Numbered from the stretch's first letter, positions 48,554 through 60,987 are shown. The stretch: 64,000 nucleotides of DNA from Asterias amurensis (GCF_032118995.1 NC_092656.1:10855761-10919760); one strand, 5' to 3'. Numbers and translations: made by a program. The notes: generated from the letters alone by a model not told the origin.

Positions 48554-49342
48554 GTTTCACCTGTACGTAGTGTGCCCACAGAATGTGACCGCAGAAGAAC
48601 ATTTTTTTAACTCATTTTTTTTTACAATAGATGTCAATGCATTGTCCTCGTCCGGAGGCCGACCGGGTAGTTCGTGTCAAAGTGTGTCCCCATTGTATGT
48701 GTGCCGACGCATCAGCGCTGTTTGATCTATTACCGGACCATGATCTAACCTAAAGTAATAGGCGTCTCAAGGTCTGAAAAATACCTGTAGATAGTGGGCC
48801 TACACGTTCTGTGCAAGGATTCAGAGTTGGCCACAAGTGGAGCTAAAAAAAACCTGCCCAAGTTGTGAAACAATATAAAGAATATTCATTTTGGTTTTTA
48901 CCCATTATGTTAACACCGATGTGTGTCAGCACTGATTTGGCCAAAACTCAGTACCGATACTTTCCCGAGTTCTGTGGGAAAAAAATCACGGGCATTACTC
49001 GGGTGGGATTCTACCCCCACCACCCACGAACTTTCCCATTTTAGAGTAGTGTAGATTGACCACTGTGAAACAAAATAATCATAGGAGGGAGGGAGCGATC
49101 GAGGACTTGCGATGACTTCTTTCGGCAGGCTCAGGGTCGAAACGTTGAGACCAAATTAACGTATGATAACGTCATGAACGCGTGGTCTATTTGGTAGGCC
49201 GATCTCTTACCGATATTGTTCAAAAATTACGTTTATTTATTTACATTAGGTGTTCTTTCCTTCAATTAGTTTACATGTCAAAGTGTATAGACAAACAGTA
49301 CAGTAGGCCTATCATCTTTCTCGTTGCATCTATTGTTTCAAT

Positions 49343-49724
49343 TTAAAGACACGGACACTATTGGTAATAATTGTCAGAGACCAGTCTCTCACTTGGTGTA
49401 TCTCAACATTATTATGCATAAAATAACAAACCTGTGAAAAATTGGAGCTCAATGTCGTCGAAGTTGCGAGATAATAATGAGAGAAAGACACCCTTGTCAC
49501 ACGAAGTTGTGTGCTTACAGATGCTTGATTTCGAGACCTCAAAATCTAATTTTGAGGTCTCCAAATCAAATTCGTAGAAAGTTACTTATTTCTCGAAAAC
49601 TACGTTACTTCAGAGGGAGCCGTTTCTCACAATGGTTTATACTATCAAAAGCTCCCCATTACTCGTTAAGTAAGGTTTTATGCTAATAACTATTTTGAGT
49701 AATTACCAATAGTATCCAAATTAA
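49343..49724 (+). mobile_element. MITE family A, copy 7
   Basis: Begins TTAAAGACACGGACACTATT. The far end is worn (ACCAATAGTATCCAAATTAA). It lies between the methyltransferase start and the Kelch gene's 3' end. Confidence 0.8.
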
Positions 49725-50099
49725 TGACTACCAGTTATAATGCCTAGATATTTACATTTTATAGCGTGCTTCGGCGTGCATTCTAAGGGGAATCATTTTA
49801 GAAGGGAAAAGCCTTTTCCCTTATACATTTTCTAAAAACAAATCTCAGCCATGAGTGTCAGCAACAGCAGAAGCATGCGACATGACTTTGTTTTTACCAC
49901 ATTTTATTAATTCTCAACCAAAATGAAGCCAAGGACGTTTGTTTGAATCATGAAAAGGGAGCAGTGTCCTTTGGGACATTAATTTTACTTGGCATAATTA
50001 AACGACATCAATAGGCCTACTTAATTGTCAGTGTTTGCAACAACAACAAAACGTTTTTGAATTTTCGAAACAATCTGCAAACAAAAACCGATGCCGGTG

Positions 50100-50275
50100 T
50101 CGCATGCAATTATGTCCTCTATGCAATACTATCCGGAGGACATTATTGCATATGCAATCATGTTCGCCGGACGGTTTTGCATATGCAATCGTGTCCGCCC
50201 GGACGCTGCTGCATAATGCAATTGTGTCCGCCCGGACACATTTGCATATGCAGTTGTGTCCGCCCCCGTGCAAAA
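50100..50275. repeat. minisatellite of TGCATATGCA palindromes and GTCCGCCCGGAC
   Basis: Five or so units of 33-38 bp. Each has a palindromic core such as TTGCATATGCAATC (50147, 50178, 50241; TGCATAATGCAATT at 50210) joined to CGTGTCCGCCCGGACG. A flipped piece (GGACACGATTGCATATTGCA) lies at 50523-50542. ORFs read through it in several frames because of repetition, not selection. Confidence 0.8.
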
Positions 50276-50864
50276 CTTTCCTTGCAGTAAATTAAACGTC
50301 ATTGGTCGACGGAACACATTCGCCTTTTTTTTTTTACAAGCTAAGTGCATGTTATGAATGACATGGGAAATGTTCGGCCGTTGGATATTCGCTGCAATCA
50401 TAAAATACGTGACTATTCATGCTGCATAATATACGTCCGTAGGTTCAGTGCATGCACGCTCTTGCTTACGCGCACATACAGTCATGTACATGTACATGTC
50501 CGAGGACGGATTTATAGCCCCGGACACGATTGCATATTGCATGGCGGACACAATTGCATTTGACACCGGCAATAAACTTTGTTCTAGCCCTTTTCATTGA
50601 TTGGACTTCGCTCATCGGTGGATCCAGGGGTTCGTGAGTATGTCTCGGTTTTCATATTAGAATTGTAGTCAATTACCGGTAATCAATTTTAGAAAACAAA
50701 ACAAAGTTTTGAAGTCAGATCGCAAACCTCCTTTCCCATAGTCCTAGACCCGTCAACGACGTAAATAAACAATTCCCATTGCCCCAAAATAGGCCTACCA
50801 CATTAACTACCGTTGTGGCGGCATAATGGAGTTTCTTTTTGCTCTACAAATAATTATTTAACTT

Positions 50865-53800
50865 TCAGGGAAGTTTATGAAGTGTTAAACAGCAGCAAGC
50901 CATTCCAGTGTAAGCGTTTGTGTAACCCTCAACGTCGGTCCATTCGTCCGCCTCTACATCGTAACACTCGGCAGACCGAAGCCAGGATTTCTTGTCCCAG
51001 CAATACCCCCCTATGACGTAGATGCGGGTACCCACTACGCAGCTTGCCGCCTCGGCCCGGGGCTGCCTCATAGCTCTCAGTTTGGTCCACGTGTCCTTGA
51101 CAGGGTCGTAGCGTTGGATATGCGGGACACACCGAACTCCTCCCCCGGTAGGATCGACTTCGGCACCGCCAGCCAGGTAGAGGTAATCCCCAACTGATGA
51201 CAAGTGGGAGAAGAATCGCGGTGACTTTAAGTCTTTCTTCGTCTTCCACGTGTCGGAGCGGGGCAAGTAAACCTCAACCTTATTTGATATTTTCTTGTTT
51301 CCTGTGTTAAACATAATACAAAAGGCATAAATAATTGCATCTGATGAAATAGTTGTTGCTACGAAAGCTCATGAACTTTGTTAAGTAAAAAAAAAAATTA
51401 GTTTAAGTGCTACCTTCACCACCATATTTTTTAGTATTGCAAATTACTAGTAGGCCTACAAATGGTATTGAATCACTCTATACATTCCCGGGTCAGAATT
51501 GACCCGGATTTGGGATTTGGGGTCCAAGCGTAGCTGACCCTTTCCTTGGTTGGGCTAACCCGGAAAATTGCTCGCGGATTAAAAAACAGCAAAATTACGA
51601 GATTTGAAAAGGCCTGTGTTTCTAAACCAGCATAGTGACGAGATTCAAAAAGGCGCGTGGTTTGAAAACCGGCATAGTGACGGGATTTTAAAGGGCTCGT
51701 GGTTTGCAAAAAACAGCATGGTGACGAGATTTTAAAGAGCCCTTGGTTTAAAACCAGCATAGTGACGATATTTCAAAAGGCCCGTGGTTTGAAACCCTTG
51801 GTTTGAAAACCGGCAAAGTGACGAGTTTTAAAAAGTCTCTTTCAACATAAGATGGTTATTTTAGTTGTCACCTGATCCACCCACGGCATACAACTTTCCA
51901 TCATGCACAGCGACAGCAACACATCGTCTAGGAGTTGAAAGTGGCGCCCTGTCTTCCCATTGGTCGGTGTTTGGGTTGTATCTCTCCACGGCAGCCAATG
52001 ACGAATCGCTATTCATACGTCCTCCTAAAATTGGTCCAGAAATTCGTTGAGGAACTGGTATGAGTAAAAACAATGTACCACAAGGGGAGGAGACAAACCC
52101 ATGTCCCCCGTGTACAGTGGCGAAATGGACAAGCCGTCCATGCCATCATCATACAAATCACACAGTGCTGAGTAAAAAACATTTTGGAAGATGGAAGTGG
52201 ATTGGTCACGTTTAACTGCCACTGCAGGACACTCCTGAAGGCAAGAGGAAGGTACGACGGCTGAGAACAACGTGAAGGCGTACTGCAGCGAAAATGGAAG
52301 TCATGGAATATTATTCCAAACCTGTAGTGCAAACCGGAGAGAGTCTCTGCAGCCCTACCACTCTGTCCGAAGAGAAAAGGTGATGGGCGGGGTTGAAAAA
52401 TCAAAACATTGACAAATTAATGGAAATCTAAGAGTCAATGACCACTCACCAACAGCATAGATCATTCCATCCACCACTCCCATCTGGAAGCTCTCCCTTG
52501 CGTTGCGCATGTCTGCAATTTGAATCCACGAGTCCGTACGTGGGTCGTATCTATGACCTGATTTCAACGGGGCGTCTGGGCTGTTAAGAACCTCCCTCCC
52601 ACCAGCAACGTACAGAAATCCGCCCAGGACGGCAGCTGAAAATGGGGGACAATGGAATAATGATAACAGTCTCCGTCGGTTAAAGGCCGTATTGCACAAT
52701 ATGCTAGAGTTTGCAAGCATAAGTTGGCTGATCCTCCTGCACCCTCGCGTATTATAACAAAACTGTGCGTTTTCAAATTAATTGTTGTTCATCATTGAGT
52801 ATGTATTTTAAGTTTGGGTAATCACTTTTATTAACTTATAGTCAACTACTATAGTTTAAACCACACATGTATGGTCTGTTTTTCTAAAGGTAGGTGATCA
52901 CAAAACTTTATCCACCGAACTTGCTCATGTTTTGTTTACCTTTAATTTGGCGGCATTTGGGTTGGGATCCCGTGTACATCGCTTGTACACGATCGGAAAA
53001 AAGTCAGATAACTTACCAGCATGATGATGTCTCGGGTGAACCATTTTGGAAAGCATTCTCCATTCATTTGTGTTGGGGTTGTAGTACGTCAATACATTCC
53101 CCACTGGTTGTTTAGCCTGACGAGGATGTCCACCCAGCGCCACCATGGTGGTCAGGTGTACTGTAGACCGAGGAGTAGTCCGCTTAGACTGCATAATGCT
53201 CTGCCGTAAAGGCAAGCAGTAATAGTGAAGTGCCTCCTTCACCAGAGCCTCACATTCGGGGAGTTTCATGAGGTACTCGACGCTTTCCACGTGGTCCACA
53301 AGGTCCGGAGGCTTGATCATCGGGAGGCGGACATTCTCAAGGAGCAGGGAAGCGTGGTCCAGCCGTACCTCACGGTAAACGTCAATCCAACGTAGCATTG
53401 CTTGGAAGACACTCAGCTCGGTGTCCACGACCAAGTCATCCCGGGATATAAGGGCCATCAGAGTCTTCTCTGGTAACTCCAAGAAATCCGGAGTGTCAGC
53501 AACCAGGGAGAAATTTCTGGACGCCATTTCAGATGCTTTATCAATAACTCGCGTCAAGCCGAATACAGTAGCCAACCCTAAAGTTCTCAAGCAGGTGTGC
53601 GTATTCAAGCTTCCGATCATGAAATCGCTGCATATTTTGAGTGCAAAGGACAGTTTGAGATAGACGACTGCCGAGAGTATCTCCTCGAGTCGAGAAGAGT
53701 CTACGGAGAAGTGACCCGTGTACATCGCCTCCAGGAGCAGTTTGAGAGTCTCGAAGGAGATACCATGAAGCGTGTACAGGAACTCGTCATCGCTGTCACC

Positions 53801-54361
53801 AACTCCGTCCTTCGTAAAGAGTTCAAGAAAGTATCCACTGCAAGCGGCAAGGATGAGTTTGTGAGTTCCAATCCGGTGAGGTCCGATAGCGAGCACCACG
53901 TCGTTCAGTTGTTTCTTCTTCCACAGTGCAGTCATTGCCACGAGCACGTGCTCGGAGTGAGGAGCGTCGGACGATGGGAGTACAACATTTGGATGAGATA
54001 CCTCCAGCAGCGTGCTAAGTTTCAATTGCAACTCTGGTGGCTCTGACAACACGATTCCTTTCGGTGGGTTCGATACTAGCGCCTTGGGCTGGGATGGTCT
54101 CGACGAGAGATCATGTTCTAAAGATTCTACTTGCGGGAGACTCACAGACTCCTTGGTGTTGACAGAACCCTTCTTCAACTTGCTGACAGAACCCTTCTGC
54201 AGCTTGCTGACAGAACCCTTCTGCAGCTTGCTGACAGAGCCCTTCTGCAGCTGGGTAACAGAATCATTCGGCCGTTGGTTGGTGGTGGTAGAATTCTTCG
54301 TCTGTGCTGTGTTCCCTTGTTGTGTAGGGGGATTTCGTTTCCTGTTTTTCCACCTTCGCAT
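50865..54361 (-). CDS. BTB-BACK-Kelch protein (kelch-like family), 4 exons
   Basis: Exons: 54361-53017, 52635-52450, 52024-51872 and 51301-50865. Together they are 2121 bp, 706 residues, with phase 1 at each junction. The start is ATG at 54361, with an in-frame TGA 21 bases upstream. Residues 36-68 are octapeptide repeats (SVSKLQKG). The BTB domain lies at about 138-248 (LNDVVLAIGPHRIGTHKLIL), BACK at about 255-380, and six Kelch blades follow to the end, each with a Gly-Gly pair (YVAGG, YAVGG, YLAGG, YVIGG). The family serves as substrate adaptors of Cullin-3 ubiquitin ligases or as actin-linked scaffolds. I cannot assign a specific KLHL orthologue. An in-frame alternative acceptor at 52054 would add ten residues to blade 3. 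The long ORFs on the other strand here are mirror shadows. Confidence 0.94.
51594..51838. repeat. minisatellite in Kelch intron 3, unit about 45 bp
   Basis: Five to six units with CAGCATAGTGACGAGATTT and GGCCCGTGGTTTGAAA in alternation. Units differ in length by a few bases. Confidence 0.8.
54160..54255 (-). repeat. 24-bp coding tandem repeat in Kelch exon 1
   Basis: Four exact-length units TGACAGAACCCTTCTGCAGC plus four bases (plus strand) at 54160, 54184, 54208 and 54232. They encode SVSKLQKG on the minus strand. Confidence 0.92.
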
Positions 54362-55873
54362 TGCGGACAAAATTAGGCTTCAAATTGGTAATGACGATCG
54401 AGGATCTGCAGCAGAGTACCGGCATTCAAGCTTGTCGCATCATATTTTGTCACCATTATTATGGTGAATGTGTTGACATCGAATTCACATGTCACTAAAC
54501 TTGTGTTTGCTAAGATACCAAAACAAGAAATAACGTCATAGCAACAATGAGCTAGAGCATGTGCGCGTACAATCACTGCGCGTATATAGATCGTATGTAC
54601 GTCACACGCGCGTACATCTAGATGCTGACGCAATAAATGGATTGCACATGACGTCATTGACCACAATGTTTGATGACAAACAATGAAAAAGTGCATGTGT
54701 ATACAACACATCGCAACATTGTGAGAATTCAAGATCGATCTTGCTCAGGGCGTGAATTTCTGTAACAAGAAATGTGCGTGACCGGTAGTTTTTTTTTATG
54801 CAGCATAATGATATTGGACAGGGCTGAAAATCTCTTAAAAATTATGGCTATGTGTATTCAACAGTGGCGCCAGGCAGGGCCGGGATGTAGCTAAGCCTAG
54901 CCGCCTGTAAAATGAAGACGCTGAATAAGTTGAGAAATATTCGGCACTTTAATCATGGCGAAACAGCCCAACTAAAATATTGTTCTCACATAATTTATTT
55001 ATGTGTATAAAATTCGGCTGAGGGCGCTTTTTCCGCTTCAAAGTTTCCAATGGAGTGCTTTGGAAGTGGTCCTCTTTCAGCCTCTTTTTACACGTTCTTA
55101 TTTGTTATGGATGGCAAAATAGATAGTATTCGGATTTTCTCAAAAAGTCACTTTCGAGTGGAGGCCCCATTTGCAAGAATTTAAATGGATGAAAGGGCTA
55201 CATTTGCATTTGCATTTGCTGTGTTACAAGCATTTGTTTGTACAGCCTACACGAAACTGACACAGAGTAACAATAAAATGCACTTATTATGATCGGCCGT
55301 ATCTCCTAGAAATTGGAATGGATCTTGGAACATTTAAAGGTCTTCCTTAAGGGCTCTCATCTGACAGTGCTTTAGTTTTGAGGATGTGAAATATAATTCC
55401 GACCGCTCAGAAGGAGGCTACCAACTATTGTATGCATTGCTTAAACATGTCTGCGACCTGCGTATCCTCATATATGTTACTTATAACCTCTTTTAATATC
55501 CATTGTTTTTACCGTTTTTATAAAAAGCCCTTATTTTAAGGGATTTTCAAGAAATCCCTTCTCAAGCCCCACTTTCCTCACAAAAGGCTCATCATAGTCA
55601 GAATGACTCCCAGTCGTCACAAGCAATAATTAGTTTTTCACTTATGATTGGCGATGAGGGCGCCCTTTTACTATTTTAATCGTCTGGTACCCACTCTCCT
55701 CGGAAACACATACAACGTTAAAATTAAACCGAACATTGAGGACAAGAGTTTCGGTGCCATGCACTAAATATCAGATAGCAAATAATTGGCTATTGAAACG
55801 TCAGCGATATATGCAGTAAGCCCGGTTGAAATTGTCATTTTCCGGTGATATTGTGACATAAACTCATATCAGA
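54362..55873. promoter_or_regulatory. divergent upstream region between Kelch and SERF
   Basis: 1.5 kb separate the two start codons, which point away from each other. A perfect CRE palindrome TGACGTCA at 54649-54656 lies about 290 bp upstream of the Kelch start. TTTTCCGGTGA (ETS-like) at about 55840 lies just upstream of the SERF start. Transcription start sites cannot be seen. Confidence 0.45.
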
Positions 55874-58677
55874 ATGACACGTAAGTAGACTCGGAGAGAT
55901 TTCCGTTTCCTGCCACCACTTTTTCGCTTATTTTTATCCAAAAGATTATCTCATTTGATTAAATAACTGACAGGATCGGTATCGGACACGGAAATGTGTA
56001 CGGGTATTCATGTGTACTTACTTGAACTTACTTGAATCCACCGACGCCATCACACAACTGGGAAGGAGACGGTGGTTCTGGTTACTGGGGCAGACAGCTT
56101 AGATAAGCTTATGTAGAGCCCCCCGACGTTCTTTAGGAATTTATCCACATGTCCCTTGAAAATGTTCACACTTGATGAAGCTTCAATTGCCTTCACTAAA
56201 CAGTAACACAGTCGTGCACAGTTACACAAAATAAATAGCACCGACTCATGGTTTTAAAACTGATTTTGTATAAATCTCGTGTTATCCCTGATAATTACTT
56301 TGTGTTTTATTTCACTCTGGAGTATAGCGCCATTTTTGGCAATTTTATTTTTTATGGAATGTTTGCTTATTTTATTTAAATTATAATAAAAAAAAATTCA
56401 AAATCAAAATATAATAATTCTAATGGTGTAATCACCAAGTCAAATCAATAAATAATCATCAATTGAATTGAATGAAATTGTAAATTTTGTTTGTAATTTA
56501 CAAACAAAATTTACAATTTCATTCAATCATTAATGAATAAAAAGTTATCGTATTTAATGTAAATACAATAACTTTATTCATTAATGATTGTTACTTGCAC
56601 AATATTGAATGTTTGTTTACAACTGAACAGTTAATATTATATGAGTGACTGACACAGCCACAGTTAAAAGTCATTTACTTATTTATGTGCCATCCTGGCA
56701 TGCTGTAAAAAGTAATCTTGCCAAGCTTGGAGTTGGACTTGAATATCTCCATTGGCATCGCACTTTATGAATGCATTGTTATGATAATTAATGGTGGCAG
56801 TCAGTCAGTGTGGCAGTGTGTTGAACTCCATGGTTGTATCTAGATCAATTTTAGTGGTGGGTCCTAAATCCAACTTGGTACACCAAGTTAGATATCATAC
56901 ACTGTATAGGGCCATCATTGCTGTAACACTGAGTGTAAGTGAAATCGGGGGAAATCTGCGCTCTTGACAGCACAGCTTTTTTTGCTCAGAGTGCTGTGCG
57001 AAATTTGTTAGTCCTGGGCAGGCTTGCCAATTTGCCCACTGTGACTACAACACTGCCCGAGTGTCCATTCTTGCAAGCCACCTTTGTATAAAAAGACAAA
57101 GGTCTGGAAGTTTTGGGATTACACAACAACCCCCTGGAGAGGAAAGATTTGGAATGGATAGGAGCATACATTTCAGGACCTGCTGTCCCTCTGTGATGGG
57201 TGAAACAAAGCATAGAATCATATCAGCCATCCATACAAAACAAACTGAGGGCACTTCGAAGCAAAGTTGTTCCAGGCCCCCCAAAAAATAAACCTCTGCT
57301 TTTAACTTGTAAGCTAGTTTAGAAAAGTTTGCAGATAATTTTACATCATGTGTAAGTGGTTTTGCAATGAGAAATGGTAAGGTTGTATTGAACACTGATT
57401 AAAAGCTCTTAGTTAGACTATCTTTCTATCTGTACTCATTACTTTTACACTGTCTGTATGTTTTGTTTGGTTAAATTCAGGTGGAAACCAGAGAGAACTT
57501 GCGAGGGCAAAAAATCAGAAGAAACAAGAACAAGGAAAGAAAAAAGGGGATGGGAAAAGCCTGGAGGACAGACGTCACAGGTAAACAAAAATTAACATTC
57601 TTGTCACACTTTGTAGTCAAATAGTTATCAATTTTCATTCCCATATTCAGTCTGCCGATTTCTTTCCCAAATCTTACATCGCTTTGACTTGTCAGGATTT
57701 TTCCTGGGTTTTGTATTTCATTGAGCTCCCTGCACCATCAAATAACAGTATTACTGGTGGTATAAAGGTATTATACAGTATTGGTGGTGAGCTGACAAAA
57801 AAGTTGCATACAGTATTCAAGTTTTGTGTGATCAAATATAAGAATACATGAATAACAAACCTGTAAAACATTTGGGCTTAAAGGCAAGGTACACGTTTGG
57901 TAATTACTCAAAACAAATATCAACTTAAAAAATGACTTGGTAACGAGCATTTGAGTGTTGTTGATAGTATAAAACATTGTGAGAAACGGCTCCCTCTGAA
58001 GTAGCATAGATTTTGAGAAAGAGGTAATTTCTCACTAGAATAATAAAAGACTTCTAGCCAGAAGTCTTTTATTCATATCTGAAAGCACACAAATTCGTCC
58101 AACAAGGTTTTTTTTGTTTCTGTCATCATTTTCTCGCAACTCCGATGACCAATTGAGCTCAAATTTTCACAGGCTGTTATGTTATGCTTATGTTGGGATA
58201 CACCAAGTGAGAAGACTGGTCTTTGACAATTACCTAATACCTTTCTTTTAATCCATTGTGTGAGTCATGAGAAAATGGTGTAAAACCATGCGCCATTCTT
58301 GTAAAACACATTGTCAATAATATTGGTCATAACAACCAATATCAGCTGCAAAATCCTTTTTAGGTTTTCTGATACTGTTTTGTTTAACATGAATTCATTT
58401 CACATCAAAAAAATGGTTTTAATATGAACGACAAAATAAACAGAAAGCTTTCTGACTTAAAATAAACAATGGTAAGGTGACACCCCCATTGTTTAGTTTA
58501 ACTGAAAGCTTTCTGATTATTTTGACGTGTTTCTTGTCCTTACTAATTCTGTGTAATACCTTGAAATGACAATATTCACTACTTTTTTGTTCTTTCAGAG
58601 ATGCCGAGGCCATGCGTTTGAAGCAGCAGAAAGCAAATGAAAAAAAAGAGGAAGGGGCCAAACCCCCAAAGAAGTAA
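55874..58677 (+). CDS. SERF: SERF (4F5 family) small EDRK-rich protein, 3 exons
   Basis: Exon 1 is only ATGACAC (55874-55880, donor GTAAGT). Exon 2 is 57481-57580 and exon 3 is 58599-58677. Total 186 bp, 61 residues, phase correct at both joins, reading MTRGNQRELARAKNQKK... and ending KEEGAKPPKK. The MTRGNQRELAR start, the basic first half and the Lys/Glu-rich end are diagnostic of SERF1/SERF2 (MOAG-4 in nematodes), small disordered proteins that bind nucleic acids and promote amyloid aggregation. Intron 1 (1.6 kb) carries twin palindromes and an E-type MITE; intron 2 (1.0 kb) carries MITE A. A poly(A) signal AATAAA is at 58862-58867. Whether it is the SERF1 or SERF2 orthologue cannot be told here. 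Confidence 0.95.
56467..56589. repeat. two adjoining palindromes in SERF intron 1
   Basis: 56467-56527 is a perfect 61-bp palindrome with one central base (halves begin ATTGAATGAAATTG). 56525-56589 is a second, slightly imperfect palindrome of 65 bp (ends AATCATTAATGAATAAA and the inverse). They abut, overlapping by three bases. Both are over 80 percent A+T and could extrude as cruciforms. Confidence 0.9.
56829..57055 (-). mobile_element. diverged relative of hAT-like MITE E
   Basis: Inverted match to 15784-16155: CATGGTTGTATCTAGATCAA...TTTTAGTGGTGGG at one end and GTGACTACAACACTG at the other, with GCTCAGAGTGCTGTGC inside. No target duplication could be recognised. Confidence 0.6.
57878..58251 (-). 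mobile_element. MITE family A, copy 8, in SERF intron 2
   Basis: Begins TTAAAGGCAAGGTACACGTT and ends CTTTCTTTTAA-like sequence. It carries AACGGCTCCCTCTGAAGTA and CACCAAGTGAGAAGACTGGT on this strand. Just left of it (57846-57877) lies a scrap of the same family in the opposite orientation (AATAACAAACCTGTAAAACA). Confidence 0.78.
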
Positions 58678-60471
58678 ACGCTAAGCTCCTAGATGAAATC
58701 GGCAGAGAAAGGGCAGCAACAACAAAAATCCCTGGCAAAACATTCACCCTTTGTCTACTGGGAGCATCTGGATGCGACTATTGTACAAAGAAAGATGGGC
58801 AGACGAAATACTTTTATATCTCAACGGATGAACCAGATAAACTTGCTGTTATTAGGTTTCAAATAAATCCCTTTGATTTTCACGTTTACTTCTTGTAAAA
58901 ATATAGATTATTACTCTTCTATTTCAAGCCAATATTTGGTGCCTTGTGTTAGTTTGATGTCATGTATGTGTTTGTGTTTCTGATGCAAGTTCCCTTGTCC
59001 CTCATAATATGGTAATTCTGAGGTCAGTTGGGTATTTTGAAACGATAAAGCAAAACCTCAATCATGCATGCTTAGTATTGGTTATGAAAACACCAATTGG
59101 ATAAGTCAATTCGGGAAAAAAAAGCACTGGGTATAAAACCTCAATCCATCCACACCTGAAGGCCGAGTCACACTGCAACGATAACGATAACGATCACATT
59201 GCAAAGAAAACGCATTCTATTGGTTGAATTGTTTACTAAGAATACGCACACGCTCGGCCTTTTACTCTAGCAATCTGTTTTATTTGAACACGTTGCTCTA
59301 GTTAAACCGAGTGCAAGTCTATGGTACCTGTTTGTATGAGGGTTAATGCCAGACAGTTTTGGCAGACAGTTTTGGCAATGATCTAATCCTTGAGTGTCAA
59401 CAATTGTTATGCATGTAATAACTATCATGTTATACCAACTTTTTTTTTTGCATAAAAAAAAATGGTCCGTGGTGCTGGCTCATTGTGTCAAAGGGTCAAT
59501 TTCGTATTACAAGGGAAAAAATAATTTCTTGACAAATTCTGTAAATATTTTGCTGTCCATGACCAGGTTGTGTTCATCTCTGTAATCAGATATGTAACTT
59601 GGTACAAAACATCACCGCAAGTAGCTTTTTGACTTCAGTTTATACCCCTGTACAGATTTAACACGAAATAAAAATAAAATTAACAAATCAATAATTTTTG
59701 TACCGTGGTTTTATTTTACTCAAACGCTTATTAAAAATAGTATTAGGTTAAACATTACATGTAACTGGTTTTACAATGGTATGAAGTCCACAGGCCGATT
59801 TCACTAAGAGCTACGATTGATCTTAACTGCAAATCAATTGTAGTTGCTCACTGGCGATACTGACAACTTGTCTTACGATTAACCTTAGTGCTTTGCGAAA
59901 TTGAGGCAATTGCCTCTATGCCCCTAATCATCACTGCCTTTGTGCCCTTCACAAATATGTTCCAATGTTGTCCCCTTGCACTGCATGGAACGCACAACCG
60001 TACAGGGCGTAGTACCATTTTGGGAATCCAATTATTTTGACTCGCAAATTGGTGGACAGGATAGCTGTGTGTAAGTGCTTTGTACACATGGTCGAGAGAC
60101 TTACACATCCCTCATAGAGGTGCCCTTACCAAGGAAAAGTTGCCTTGCCCTCTCAAGCACAGAGTTTGAGACCTGGCACCTGGGGGTCCACTATTTGAAT
60201 TAACTTGTTACTAACTCGTCTCCAGTTGAGTGCAGACTGAACAGCACAAATAAATGACCAGACAACACCAGCAGACCCCCCTTCCTTCCCAATATAGATA
60301 ACAATGTGTGAGATATTAAGAAATATACATTCAACATAACAGGGGAAAGGCTTCCACGATCAGGGCGATTGTCAAACTAGCTCAACAGAACACAGAAAGA
60401 TTTGCCTTTTTTCTGAATATTTTCTGCAGAATCTGGGAGGGTTGGTAGCTCTGATGGAGGTCTAATCTCAA
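58678..60471. other. SERF 3' end and convergent intergenic region
   Basis: Tail-to-tail space between SERF and SMN. The SERF poly(A) signal is at 58862. A possible SMN poly(A) signal (AATAAA on the minus strand) is at 60472-60477. A repeat related to 45190-45345 (GTCACACTGCAACGATAACG, TATTGGTTGAATTG, AATACGCACACGCTC) sits at 59160-59260, and an M repeat at 59880-60180. No other gene seen. Confidence 0.5.
59880..60180 (-). repeat. interspersed repeat M, copy 8 (interrupted)
   Basis: GAGGCAATTGCCTCTATGCC at the left and CCTTACCAAGGAAAAGTTGC at the right, with about 100 bp of unrelated sequence between. Confidence 0.5.
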
Positions 60472-60987
60472 TTTATTGTTGTTGCATAGGTTATAAGTGG
60501 AGAATAATATAAGTGATGCGTTCAGGCAAAATAAGTCGCTTGTCGACTAAGAACATTCAATATCTTTCTTCAATACATTTGAAAAGAGCATAGTGAGAAA
60601 TACAGTTAAAACCCCATGCTGAAACCACCTTTAGTTCAAAAGTTACACATGTCTAAGAGTAGAAACACCCAGAAAAGCTAATTTTAACCTGTTTTTGATA
60701 TTATTTATCAGGAAGGAAGTTAAAAAAATTAAAACAAATTTTGTATTAAAATAAAATCATTTTTTTGATGATGACAATTTCACCTCCATTTGCTTGTTTT
60801 GGCTTGTTTCTTCTCCAAGCTGACATTTCCACCCAGTGGCTCATTTAGCTTGATCGCATCACATACAGTACTCTTTGCAATTCAGTATTCTCTTCAAGAT
60901 TTGCCTCGAGTATCTTTGAAGCTCCTGGTGAGAAAAGCACTATGAGATACATGTCAGTAGAGGAGACAAGATGAGATGAGGCCATTG

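Noticed and set aside
50028-50401. Several ORFs of 77-90 codons on both strands
   Set aside because: They arise from the 33-38 bp minisatellite, whose repeats lack stops in several frames.
53597-54467. ORFs of 149 and 151 codons on the plus strand over Kelch exon 1
   Set aside because: They are mirror frames of a well-supported BTB-BACK exon and show no domain of their own.
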